DNA of 64,000 bases from Aurelia coerulea (taxonomy: Eukaryota > Cnidaria > Scyphozoa > Semaeostomeae > Ulmaridae): NCBI GenBank assembly GCA_039566865.1, contig CM076944.1, positions 8,578,501 through 8,642,500 on the forward strand, read 5' to 3'. The notes under the pieces are model-generated. The model did no database searches and had not been told where the DNA came from. It saw only the letters and a program-made list of their open reading frames with translations. Both the position numbers and the translations under genes were made by a program. Below are positions 30,301-40,020 of this stretch, in pieces (position 1 is the first letter of the stretch; each line of letters starts with the position of its first letter).

Positions 30301-33300
30301 CTCATTGTTGCAGGAAAAGCAAGCCACACTTTATGTTATGAGGTTTCATAAACAAACTGAAAATCATGCATAGTAAAGGGGATTGAAAGAAAGTGCCATG
30401 CAAACAAAGCATCTAGGGATGTTTTGTGTCGAGCAATCTGTCGGAAAGCGAAGCTATTTCACATGTTGTTTGACATACCATAAGATATCTTGAATACCAA
30501 ATACAAAATTAGAGCAAATTTCAGGTTGGTTTTTGATGAATAATAAAAGAAACTAAATTTTGGAAGTTGACTCAGACTTTGGACCTGACTGTATACCAGG
30601 TGTACCAAAAAACTTCACAGTCGTGCCTGACGAAAGAAAAGTTCCAATTCATTTGCCTCAGAAGCGGTTAGAAAAGATCCAATAAACCAAGGAAGAAGGC
30701 AGGGTTATCTGGTCTACCTTTAAAGGGGCTGGATAAGAAATACGTAAACAAATCCATGGTTTGTGCATCAAATATTGCACTTTGAAAGGAGAAATTCCTT
30801 TTTAATTAGCTAAATTCAAAAGGAAGGATCCTTATCTAGATGTAGGCCGATCTTTGGGTGAAAGATCAGCGGAAATACTTGTTGGAAATCCATCTATATC
30901 ACAGCAATCCCAAAACATATAGAGATCTAATTTGTATCAGAAGAAAGTCCAAAGCCTAATCTCCAAGATGAGACATTTCTTTTGAATTTTCGTTGAATAG
31001 TCGCAATAAATTAGCTCATCAGAAAACTGCTAAATCCAAAATTTCCCCGGCAGTTTCTTATCCAGCCCCTTTAACTCGTTGAAAAAAGGTTTCGAAGTTA
31101 TTTCAACCGTTAGGCAAATGGTTTCATTGTATTTCTCTGTCGACAAAAAGAGGCTCACTCTGGCTAAGCTGGTAGAAAGTGGAAGACAGAAAAGGATACA
31201 TCTCTATTTGACATGGGAAATGGATAATTCACATTCCAGTAAATTACTTTCATACCATCAACTTCCATTTCACAGAGTTCTGAAATTTACAAAGAAAACA
31301 GATTTTGAAATTTACCGTGGAAAGGGGACTTAAATTCTAACGGGTTTCAATTGGTTACGAGTTACGACATCCTAAATGGTCAAAATATAATCCCGGGGGC
31401 TACTTGGTATATTTTGCTACCGGGGTGTGCACTTTTTTCCGGATATCGTTTTCGCCTCTTGTTTCTGACGCCGGGTATCAAAAGAAGGCAGCGGTGGCGG
31501 TGGCGGTGGTGGTGTTTGAACTTCTTTGGTGTCGTTTGACACTGGTGAGGGATATTGAAGGGGTTTGGGCGTGCCATGCCGTTGCACTTGTCGGGGGTTG
31601 TTCCTGAGTGGGTCGTGCTAGGACGCCAGAGTTTTCGCTACATAAGCACTTCTATTGCAGCAATCACACAATTTCCTTTATTTTCCTATGCTACTTTTAT
31701 TTTATAAAAATGTTTTATTTGTATAACTGTAAGTATCATTCACAATGGGAAATCGATGGCATTATGTTTGTAAGTATCATTCAAAATGGGAACTCGATGG
31801 CATTATGTTTTCTCCCATTGCGCATGGTGCGGGTAGTTGTATTGTAGTTGCTTTTGATATATTATATTAAAAAACAGCCCGCACCCCACACCCAAACAAT
31901 TGAAGCTGCCCTCAGGAACATTGCCTAACGATAAAAGGGGATTGTTTCAAAGATAATGCGCTTACCTCCAACATGGCTATCCCAAGTTTTCCTGTACTCC
32001 AAATCGAGATACACCTGCTTGCAAATTTCTGCGGGACAATCAAGTGTACCGAGTACTTTGTATTCGTAGAGACCAGAATCCTAGAGGACAAAAAGTAAGC
32101 CATGATGTCACAAAATAACGGTCAAGAACTTCAACTGTACGAACATATTTTATGAGCAGGTAAGTACTCAGTTTCAGTTTCATATTTCAAAACTTCCATT
32201 TCATACAACATATCAAAATACTGCATACAATACAAATCGAGTACAAAACAAATGCAAGTTCAAAACAAAGTTACGTTGACGATTGCCAAAAATTGATGCT
32301 TCCTGGAATTTTTGGCTTTGAAACATTATTTCTCTGAGTCAGCATCAAATACTAAAAAGCAAGCAGTCAAAAATCAATTTTAACAAGAAAACTTAACGGG
32401 CTGACATTTGAATACAGACTTGGACAAATCAGTGGTCAACATTTGTTGCCCAACAGTGACGGTGGCCTGAAATAAAATCGATTGGCGTTCACTCTGTAAA
32501 AATCTTGTACACCTTTGGCAAAATCATTTTGTTTTCAAGAAAAATTCGTTAAAAACCCCTAAAAATCCAACTTTTTAAAAATATCGTACACCTTTCTAAA
32601 AGAGGGATACACCCCTCGAATAAAACAGTGCACTGGAAAGCACTATGCGCAGGCGCTCAATGGGGTGGTCAAAACAACACATTGCACAGAGAAAGCACAC
32701 ACGTCAGGTGAGTAAACCATATGCTTCTTTTTGCACATGCTCTAAGGAACAGATGAGGAAAAGCCGTACTAATGTCAACTCTGTGAGGTGACTTTGACAT
32801 GCTACCTACAAGGAAAGTCAAAGAAATGTTCACTTTCGAGAATTCATAGCACCAAAGTACCTGGCGGATTTGAATGATTCAAGTTTCAGTTAAAGCCAAA
32901 AACCAAAATATTTTTGCGATTTTCTAGCATTTTTATGAGGGCTAAAAATATTGGTAAATTTGACTTTTCAAAATTTTTTGGTTGCAAAATGTCTCAGAAA
33001 TGGCCAAGAACACTTGATCAAATCGTAAGTAATCGCCTCACACAGAACAATACGCAAGGGCATTTCAAATTAGACTTATGACGATGATGAGTCCCTTGTA
33101 TCACTGTGCTTTTTTACTTCAAGATGGCGCTTCGGTCAACAGCAAGGTTTACGGCAGGGATACAAGGGACTCATCGTCATAAGTCTAGTTTCACCTCTCT
33201 TTAGTTGTGCGTGTTGCGGTTGAAGACCCTTTCTTCTGTCAAGGTGCACCAACACACAGAAATACAAGGGAGTTATGTCTCGTTCAATTCCTATCCTGAC

Positions 33301-34931
33301 CATTTCCCCCCGGGACACCCCCGGGCATTCGCACAAAAAACTTTCCCGGCCCCCGGCCCGGGGGGGGGTCACTACCATATGTACCAGTACGGGATGTGCC
33401 ATTTTTTGGGGTACCTTCTTTCAGGCTGAAAATAAATTTTAGGGTTTCATCTTTGGTAACATCACCAATGAACATAAATTTTAGGGTGTCATTTTGGAAG
33501 AAAAACGCTTCAGGGTATTGAATTTGATCTAATTTCAGATACTTGGTTAGAACTTCGAGCTTTGGTCACAATTTTAGGGTATCTTTTTTGAATAGCCCGT
33601 AAATTTTGGGGTATGGTTTTTGAAAAATTCATAAATTTTAGGGTATGATTTTACAGTTCAAAATGGCACACCCCCGTCATCCGCCTATTGAAGTGACCCC
33701 CCCCCCCCGGGGCCCCCGGGCATTTGACCGTACACTTTTCCCGGCCCCCGGGCATTGGGTATAGCATTTGGCAGGAATAAGAGCTTTTGCATATACAGTA
33801 ACTTTTCTCAGTGCCCGGCCCCCGGGCATTCGACCGTCAATTTTTTCCCCGCCCCAGGGCATCTGAGCAAGGAATTTTTGTTGAGCCCCAGGCTGCCCGG
33901 GGGGGGAGATGGTCAGGGTAGGAATCAGGGGCGGCGTGGCCCACCGGGACACCGGGAAATTTTCCCGGTGGCCCCCAGAAATCTTACAAATATGGGCCCC
34001 CTGAAGCTAAACTGGAAACGAATTTACATGTATTCTAGTTGTTTATAAATCGTGATGAGCAATGAATGGCTCGTAAACCTTTTTTTCTCGTGCTCTGATT
34101 TATAGTATAACTGCCACAAAACTATCAAGGATTCCTTGTCGCTAAATGCAAACATCATATTGGGAGATGCACTCTAAGCCAATGTAATGGAAGTTTCTTC
34201 AAAAATTTTCCTCGTGCTCTGTCTGATTCATAGGATAACTGTCACAAAACTATCAAAGTTTTCTTGTCGCTAATGGCAAGCATGATATTGGGAGATGCAT
34301 TCTAAGCCAAAGTAAAGGGCGTGACCCCAAAAATTTTCCTGGGGGCTTGGCCCCCAGATCCCCTGCCTTTCAGTACCACCCACTTAATTTACCCTGGCCA
34401 CGCCGCTGCTGTTCGTTCGCCATGTTTTTTGCAATTAGTTGCATTGATCGTTTCTGCGGAACCAGAAGTTGCTAGATCTTATTTTCAGAAAAGGGTGTGA
34501 GACAAAGCATGGGCTCCTTCTCGACGAATTTTCCAGGGCCCTTCATTTTTGCCACGCCGCCCCTGGTATGAATTGAACGAGACATTAGATTCGAATGACC
34601 GAATAACACAGAGGTTAGGACGACTGAAGTCACGAGTTGAGACACAACAAGGAAGGCAGAGAGATCACAACTGGGTAAATGAATATCTAATCAAAACAAT
34701 GGGTGTACTAAGTCTTGCTTTTATAAAAAAACTGCAACATTTGTGTCAGCCACACGTGGTAGCAAATGCATCACCTCTTCTACTCACCAAGTACACTTAC
34801 TGGATTATATTTGCGATGTATTGTCACATTCATAGATTCATTGAAGAACTCAAATTCCGATAAATCTGGTGCTTTAAATTCACGTAAAGCATCTGCAAAT
34901 TGTACTTCAGAAAACATCTTCCAAGTTTCAC
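24280..34931 (-). CDS. phosphatidylcholine transfer protein-like (PCTP/STARD2) gene, partial
   Basis: Five exons on the minus strand form a START domain: 34931-34801, 32080-31966, 28124-27953, 25712-25645 and 24360-24280 (stop). Diagnostic stretches are ETWKMFSEVQFADALREF, GLYEYKVLGTL, LEYRKTWDSHVG, YSYIRECREF, WVVLAKS, GMIPTWLINWAAK and GIPGFLKSMKNACESY. START proteins of this class carry phosphatidylcholine in a hydrophobic pocket between membranes; WLINWAAK is typical of PCTP rather than STARD7. Exon phases agree except between the second and third listed exons, where about 25 residues of the family (the segment ending in the NRD motif) are missing, so one exon was not found. The exon with the start codon, upstream of 34931, was not found either. 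Confidence 0.75.
25110..25155. repeat. perfect hairpin, 19-bp arms, 8-nt loop
   Basis: TTATAGCCTACGCGTAGAC at 25110-25128, loop ACATTTGG, exact inverse at 25137-25155. CTACGCGTAG within each arm is itself self-complementary. Confidence 0.85.
25645..25712 (-). CDS. PCTP-like exon, WLINWAAK segment
   Basis: A 68-nt exon: acceptor TTTCAG, donor GTATAG, phase 1 in and 0 out. It encodes AFMQYYDDPKGMIPTWLINW and ends AAK, the signature that identifies the gene as PCTP-like. Confidence 0.8.
26098..26881. mobile_element. pogo-like TA-flanked MITE carrying a nested MITE
   Basis: Ends CAGTAAAAACCCGCATATAA and TATATGCGGGTTTTTACTG with TA on both sides. AAGAACCT words recur subterminally. The G-run MITE 26167-26465 is inserted in it. 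It sits between inverted arms 25906-26094 and 26937-27117. Confidence 0.7.
26167..26465. mobile_element. G-run MITE nested in a pogo-like MITE
   Basis: A 299-bp element from CCCGGGGGGG(G)nTACAT to CATGTAC(C)nATCCGGG. The 8-bp flanks are ATTTCACC and ATTTCATC (7/8). It interrupts the TA-flanked element at 26098-26881. Confidence 0.65.
27953..28124 (-). CDS. PCTP-like exon, central START segment
   Basis: A 172-nt exon ending at donor GTAACT in phase 1. I place the acceptor at GCGACAAG|TAT (phase 0) because the family has a YVY..R motif there and this exon reads YSYIRECREF, then WVVLAKSHKT and IIRVEDFHQFMVIQED. The acceptor is the least certain boundary of the gene, and the preceding exon was not identified. 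Confidence 0.65.
28547..28850. repeat. near-perfect palindrome, 151-bp arms, 2-nt loop
   Basis: 28547-28697 and 28700-28850 are reverse complements with one mismatch noticed (GAGCGAGC against GCTCACTC). Each arm holds smaller palindromes (GCTCGCGAAGCGAGC) and GC-rich words unlike the AT-rich flank. It lies in a PCTP-like gene intron. Confidence 0.9.
29336..29934. mobile_element. pogo-like TA-flanked MITE
   Basis: A 599-bp element, CAGTAGAAAACCACAC to TTATGCGGGTTTCTACTG, TA flanks, with repeated AAGAACCTT words. It lies in a PCTP-like gene intron and belongs to the family of the 26.1-kb element. Confidence 0.6.
30724..31070. mobile_element. TTAA-flanked MITE (piggyBac/Kolobok-like)
   Basis: A 347-bp element with AGGGGCTGGATAAGAAA and TTTCTTATCCAGCCCCT ends, TTAA at 30720-30723 and 31071-31074. 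Near the ends AATTTAGC / GCTAAAT-type words are also inverted. No coding capacity. Confidence 0.6.
31385..31500. repeat. fragment of a G-run MITE
   Basis: CCCGGGGGCTACTTGGTATATTTTGCT and ATCGTTTTCGCCTCTT-type words match the left end of the 49147 element; the right half is absent, replaced by a GGTGGC microsatellite. Confidence 0.4.
31966..32080 (-). CDS. PCTP-like exon, START beta-strand segment
   Basis: A 115-nt exon: acceptor CTCTAG, donor GTAAGC, phase 0 in and 1 out. It encodes DSGLYEYKVLGTLDCPAEI and YLDLEYRKTWDSHVG, one of the best conserved parts of PCTP-like START domains. Confidence 0.8.
32820..33000 (+). repeat. half-copy of the 58.7-kb MITE family
   Basis: TTTCGAGAATTCATAGCACC, GGATTTGAATGATTCAAGTT and GGTAAATTTGACTT follow the same order as 58700-58850. 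Both termini are lost. Confidence 0.4.
33071..33187. mobile_element. 117-bp MITE, TAGACTTATGAC family
   Basis: Inverted ends TAGACTTATGACGATGATGA and CATCGTCATAAGTCTA. The left-end words and GATGGCGCTTCGGTCAACAG recur at 6207-6275, and the hairpin at 8944-9050 is built of the same termini. Confidence 0.6.
33357..33711. mobile_element. G-run MITE with 8-bp TSD GCCCCCGG
   Basis: A 355-bp element with CCCGGGGGGGGGTCACT-type termini; flanks GCCCCCGG at 33349-33356 and 33712-33719. The interior is a tandem array around ATAAATTTTAGGGT. The surrounding host DNA is itself C/G-run repeat sequence. Confidence 0.6.
33926..34565. mobile_element. 640-bp hAT-type MITE with near-exact 8-bp TSD
   Basis: Perfect 15-bp inverted termini CAGGGGCGGCGTGGC at 33926-33940 and 34551-34565; flanks GTAGGAAT and GTATGAAT. 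The inverted copy of the host sequence at about 33275-33310 lacks the insert, showing the empty site. It holds two units of the 120-bp minisatellite found at 38.9-39.7 kb. Confidence 0.7.
34801..34931 (-). CDS. PCTP-like exon, START N-terminus
   Basis: A 131-nt exon: acceptor TTTTAG at 34932, donor GTAAGT at 34800, phase 1 in and 0 out. It encodes GETWKMFSEVQFADALREF and on to NVTIHRKYNP, matching the first helix and strand of PCTP-type START domains. The entry phase shows at least one more 5' exon. Confidence 0.7.
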
Positions 34932-35282
34932 CTAAAACCAAGAAAAACAAAGCAGATTATAAACAGTTCAGCCTTTCACTTATATAATTTTCCTCTTTTT
35001 TTTCCAAAATTTCTAAAATGGTGCTTCGTCCATTTCGTCCTTGATAAGCTCATAGCTACTGAGAGACTTCCTCCCCAAGAATTCCCCTTGGTACAAACTC
35101 TCTATAGTCTTGTATCTTTCTTTTAGAGAATCTTTAACTGCGTAGTGAGTGCATCTGCAGTATTCCTTGTACGCTATTAAATGCATGAGTATTTGTATGT
35201 AGGTAGGGTAGAATAATTCAAATAAATGAATAGAAATCAACAATGAGCAAAAATACAACGTGAGTTCAAAGGATGTATCCTA

Positions 35283-35514
35283 GCCTAGGGGGTGCATAGC
35301 GTACCTTTTGGGTACAAAGTGCCACGGGGAAGGGTATTGATTTTCACGATATTGGTACAAGGAACGGTATCGAATTTCAAGATATTGGTGTAAGAAACGG
35401 TATCAATTTTCACGATTTTGGGATAAAAGGCATGAGGTCGGGTATACTTTCTCAAACAGTTGGTACAAGGAACAGGTGTATGTATGTATTGAAGCTCTGG
35501 TCAAGTGCACCCCA
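35283..35514. mobile_element. probable relative of the 55.7-kb MITE
   Basis: The interior repeats GGTACAAGGAACGGTATCGA / TTTTCACGAT, the inverse of the array at 55721-56012, between GGGGGTGCA and TGCACCCC ends. I could not define a clear target duplication. Confidence 0.4.
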
Positions 35515-36735
35515 GGTGGATGCATACAACAGTGGTATTTAATGGCCCATGAAAATTGTGATAACAAAGGCCAACCAAGAGACGGCACACGCAAGGCTTA
35601 CTGGATGAAACAGATCCATTAATAACAAAACAAGGGCTTTTGCTTGTTCCGCAGACTGAAGGTCTCGGCAGACAGGATCTCCGCAGACACCTCCGGAGAT
35701 GTTGACCCTCAATCAGATTTGGGTCAAATGCAGTTTGACAGGATACCGCTTCCAAGGAAAACAGGAGTTGAATTGAATTCTGTTCTTAGAACTGATTTCT
35801 GATTGGCTTGTTCAACAATAGCGATATAGAAATCCTATCATCTCATTGGATAGTGCAAAATTTGACTGATATTCGCACTTGCTAGAGGATGTCAAAATGT
35901 TTTAAACATGTGGCCTAAATCTGCAGCAGGATTTGCCCCCACTGGTTAAGTAAGTACTGATGCATTTTGCATCCAAACTCGGTACAAAATTGAAACACGG
36001 AGAAGTGTTAAAGTGTGTACAGTAAAGTGCAAACTGGCTGAGATTGAACCAAACCAATATGAGCCACATACACCATAGCACAGTGATCCAGGGCATGCAA
36101 TTGATGCGTAAAAATAAAAGTATCAGAATTGTACCAAACTGGCTTTTCTATCGTTAACTGTAGCCTGAGGTATATCAGAACGCAAAAATTCTTCAAATGG
36201 GACAATGTTTGCAGTGGCGAGAAACCATTATTTCAAGAAACCTAAAAAAAACTACTTTAGACTTCTTTCTTAGCACCGCAAGGTCACAGCACTAACTTTC
36301 AAATTCAAATTTCTAGGCTTGCACTCATTTGCTTTTCATGACTGTGTTCTATTTGACAGATCCTTGCACAACACATGTTGAAACGGTTGATTAAAAATGT
36401 CATCTTTGAATGTGAAAATGTTGCGAATTCTCAATGGTAACCAAATGTTGAAAAAACTAGAAACTGAATGAAGAAACCTTTCTTCAACATCAAAAACAAA
36501 AATCTATTTTTCAGAATTCTTGTAAAGCCTATGACGAAATCAATTCTAGCCTGATGGCAACACTGCTGCAAAAATGCTAAGTAGAGTCAGCTCCAAAATA
36601 AGTTTTCTTTCTTACAATGTTACAAGGCCAACCTTCCAGTCTGCAGCACACAACATGTGCACACCGGAGATATTAATATTCTCTTCCTAAACTGTTGGAC
36701 ACCTACATTTGACAGTGGCCAAGAAGATGAGAGTG
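35515..36735. other. no gene recognised
   Basis: The region upstream of the first located PCTP-like exon, where its 5' exon may lie. Open frames at 35501-35755 and 36008-36205 lack domain or splice support. Confidence 0.4.
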
Positions 36736-36885
36736 GTCAGGGTCAGGGGCGGACTGGCCCGGGTGGCTAGGTGGCGATCGCCACCCGGGCCCCCTTATAA
36801 TGTTGAAAAGCGGGCCCTTCGTAAAGAGAAATTTTTGAATTTAAGCATCAATCTATAACCCATACACGTAAGCTTCGCAAGCTGA

Positions 36886-38061
36886 TTGGAAACAATGGCT
36901 ATCAGGTCTAATGTCTCTGGGCCCCAACCAAGTGAACACCTCTATACTGCCATGATTTTCATTGATCTAAAGAAAGCCTTTGATACAGTCAACCATCAAA
37001 TTCTTCTGAATAAGATGCGTAATTACGGAATCGACAATTTTGAACACCAGTGGTTTAGTTCATACTTAAATAATCGCAGGCAGTTCTGCAAGGTCAACGG
37101 CGTCAGCTCCGAACCTGCTGAAATCAAAATGGGGGTACCTCAAGGTTCTTGCCTTGGACCGCTTTTATTTTTGATTTACATTAATGACCTACCTTTTGCA
37201 TTAAAAAGGGCAAAAGCAACAATGTATGCGGATGATACAGCAATTTCGTTCTCTTCCGATAATATAGAAGAGATTGATGCGGTTGTCAATGCTGAACTTG
37301 CCTGCCTTGAGAAATGGTTACAGGGTAACAAGCTTTCCTTGAATGTTGTCAAGACACAGGCCATGATAATAGGATCGTCGCAAAAGTTGAGGAAAATTGA
37401 TACACCAACGGTACCGATTCCTCATTTTCGAGTAAATGGAAATGATATCGATCTTGTGAAGGAAACTAAATATCTTGGTCTTATGATCGATGATAATCTA
37501 AAATGGGAGAGCACTGTTAAATGTACACAGAAGAAGATCTCTAGAGCTACAGGACTTTTGAAGTATGCTAAACACTATGTGCAAGAGGATACGTTAAGGA
37601 ATATGTATCTTAGTATTGTTCAACCACATTTCAGTTATTGTTGCTCTGTTTGGGGATGTTGCGGGGCAACTAAATTGAAAACCTTGCAGAAATTACAGAA
37701 CAGAGCTGCTAGAATTGTTACAAGTAGCCCTTTTGACACTCCAGCTGCTCCTCTATTGCAGCGGCTTGGATGGCCGACAATTGATAAACTGAGTAATCGA
37801 GAAACATGTACAATGGTATATAAATCTTTAAATTACCTCGCACCTGAAAACTTAGGAAACATTTTCTCCAGATTGTCTGATGTTCATACCAGGGTTTTAC
37901 GCAATACCAAGTGCAATCTTGCTGTACCAAAAATGAGAACAGCTTACGGCCAAAAATCATTTGCGTTTCGTGGAGCCAATGCATGGAATAAACTCGACTC
38001 AGAAATTAAATTAGCCCCTTCGATTCAGTCATTCAAAACGAAACTAAAAGCTTTGAATTGA
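36886..38061 (+). CDS. truncated LINE reverse transcriptase
   Basis: A 391-codon open frame; catalytic YADD at residues 114-117, PQGS box at 85-88. It lacks the N-terminal third of the reverse transcriptase domain and so is unlikely to work alone. It shares long identical blocks with the minus-strand LINE at 2.1-3.7 kb (WLQGNKLSLNV, KTQAM), so both are one clade but not the same subfamily. Confidence 0.8.
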   Translation: METMAIRSNVSGPQPSEHLYTAMIFIDLKKAFDTVNHQILLNKMRNYGIDNFEHQWFSSYLNNRRQFCKVNGVSSEPAEIKMGVPQGSCLGPLLFLIYINDLPFALKRAKATMYADDTAISFSSDNIEEIDAVVNAELACLEKWLQGNKLSLNVVKTQAMIIGSSQKLRKIDTPTVPIPHFRVNGNDIDLVKETKYLGLMIDDNLKWESTVKCTQKKISRATGLLKYAKHYVQEDTLRNMYLSIVQPHFSYCCSVWGCCGATKLKTLQKLQNRAARIVTSSPFDTPAAPLLQRLGWPTIDKLSNRETCTMVYKSLNYLAPENLGNIFSRLSDVHTRVLRNTKCNLAVPKMRTAYGQKSFAFRGANAWNKLDSEIKLAPSIQSFKTKLKALN

Positions 38062-38280
38062 GAATATTCAAGGAAAGCTGATCTGTATCGAAAGTATTAT
38101 CTTTATTTTTCTTTTTCACATTTAGTAGCTATTTAATAGGAAAGTTTTGTAAATAGGTTGTATCTTTAGGTTTATTAGCTATTTTGTTTTGTTGCTGGGT
38201 CAATTGGAAAGCAGTTGCTTAATTGTTTTACTGAATTGTATCCCAGGGTAAATATGTTTAAAATGAAATGAAATGAAATC
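36886..38280 (+). mobile_element. LINE (same clade as 1.93-3.76 kb), 5' truncated
   Basis: The frame 36886-38061 reads FIDLKKAFDTVNH, GVPQGSCLGPLLFLIYINDL and YADDTAIS, then the thumb and connector, ending SFKTKLKALN. The fingers (GPDGI, NYRPIS) and endonuclease are missing, so truncation falls inside the reverse transcriptase and the first about 18 codons are probably flank. The 3' UTR ends in three AATGA-type repeats at 38263-38279. The element lies inside the hAT-type element at 36744-40336. Confidence 0.85.
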
Positions 38281-38730
38281 TTCACGTTCAGTCAGGGCAT
38301 CTTTTAATATCATAACTAGCGGGCCATTGGCACAGTAGGCCCTCTTCCTGGCCCAGTAGTGAAGCAAAAATCCCCATTTTAAAAATCCCCATTATCAGCG
38401 CCCCCATTATCAACTTCCCCCCTTCAGATTCGATCTGGATCTGCCCTGCCATTTTTGGCCCATTAGTTTGGGCCCTTTTCGTTCAACTTATTTTACAGTT
38501 TTACCCCTTTATTGTCAAGCGCCAAAAAGTCCTTCCAGTGCAGTTGACATTCATAGTTACTCAGCCATGGACCTTTCTGTTTCAACATTCTAGACGTATT
38601 AGATAGAGACCTTGCTATAAAATTTATAGAGGAATCAACCATGGACCATCCATTTTCCCGAACTGGCAGACGGTGTTGTGGTGCAGTGGTGTAGTCCTCT
38701 GACTTTGCAGCCAGAAGATTCAGGCGGACA

Positions 38731-39752
38731 GTGGCGTGGCCACGGGGGTATGGTGGGCAATTGCCTCCTCCCCATTTTTGTCGAAAGATGGTCCTCGAGA
38801 TTTGAGAAAATAGCTGGGTATAGGTTGGGTAAGAATTTTCCGAAAAATATCAAATCTTCATTTTAGCACTGGCAAGCATGATACTGGGAGATACCTTTTA
38901 ATTTAAGCCAAAGTGAAGGATCTTTCTTCAAAAATTTTCGTCATGCTCCGATTCATAGGATAACTGTTAAAAAATGATCAAGGTTTTTTTGTCGCTAAAA
39001 GTAAGCATGATATTGGGAGATGCATTCTAAGCCAAAGTAAAGGATCTTTCTTCAAAAATTTTCTTCGTGTTCTGATTCATAGGATAACTGTTGCAAAACG
39101 ATCAAGGTTTTCTTTGTCGCTAAAAGTAAGCATGATATTGGGAGATGCATTCTAAGCCAAAGTAAAGGATCTTTCTTCAAAAATTTTCCTCGTGCTCTGA
39201 TTCATAGGATATCTGTTGCAAAACGATCAAGGTTTTCTTGTCACTAAAAGCAAGCATGATATTGGCAGATGCATTCTAAGCCAAAGTAAAGAATCTTTCT
39301 TCAAAAATTTTCCTCGTGCTCTGATTCATAGGAGAACTGTTGCAAAACGATCAAGGTTTTCTTGTCGCTAAAAGCAGGCATAATATTTGGAGATTCATTT
39401 TAAGCCAAAGTAAGGGATCTTTCTTCAAAACTTTTCCTCATGCTCTGATTGATAGGATGACTGTTGCAAAACGATCATGATTTTCTTTTCGCTAAAAGCA
39501 GGCATAATATTTGGAGATGCATTCTAAGCCAAAGTAGAGGATCTTTCTTCAAAAATTTTCCTTGTGCTCTGATTGATAGGATAACAGTTGCAAAACTATC
39601 AAGGTTTTCTTGTCGCTAATGGCAAGCATGATATTGGGAGATGCATTCTAAGCCAAAGTAAAGGGCGTGGCCCTAAAATTGTTCTCGGGGCTTCGCCCCC
39701 AGACCCCCTTCTTCTCGTACCCCCCCATTTAATTTACCCTGGCCACGGCGTG
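38731..39752. mobile_element. minisatellite-bearing hAT-type element, seven-unit allele
   Basis: It starts GTGGCGTGGCCACGGGGG and ends TTTACCCTGGCCACGGCGTG, the same kind of ends as 21929-22447 and the inner part of 33926-34565. Between them lie seven copies of a 119-124-bp unit. The right terminus is diverged and no clean target duplication is visible. Confidence 0.6.
38899..39680 (+). repeat. minisatellite, about 7 x 120 bp
   Basis: Seven recurrences of TAAGCCAAAGTAAAGGATCT (about 38906, 39029, 39153, 39278, 39402, 39525, 39650), each followed by TTCTTCAAAAATTTTCCTCG and a GATATTGGGAGATGCATTC block. Units are highly similar to one another. Confidence 0.8.
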
Positions 39753-40020
39753 TAAGGTGTTGTGGCACATTGGTGTAATCCTCTGACTTTGCAGCCAGAA
39801 CAGTCAGGTGGAATGTGCTCGATACCCGGTAGGACTCCACCATTTGAGCGTCTTGACGAGGGGTCGCGGACTCGATTAGGTCTGCTCTATTTCTGCGATC
39901 CCAGCGCTTGGCGCTGAAAAACGCAACTTCACCTTCACCTTCAGGGCTCGATCCCACGTAGGGCCTCACCACTTGAACGTCATGACAAAGGGTTGCGTAT
40001 TCAATTTGGTCTTTGCGCAA
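39753..40020 (+). mobile_element. SINE-like repeat
   Basis: GGTGTTGTGGCACATTGGTG (A-box-like) with GTGCTCGATACCC (B-box-like) 55 bp on; the block GTAATCCTCTGACTTTGCAG also occurs at 38668-38725, so the repeat brackets the 38731-39752 element. Confidence 0.4.

Noticed and set aside
35013..35258. 81-codon minus frame as the first PCTP-like exon
   Set aside because: It ends in a stop near 35015, has no donor in the needed phase 1 and does not resemble a START N-terminus.
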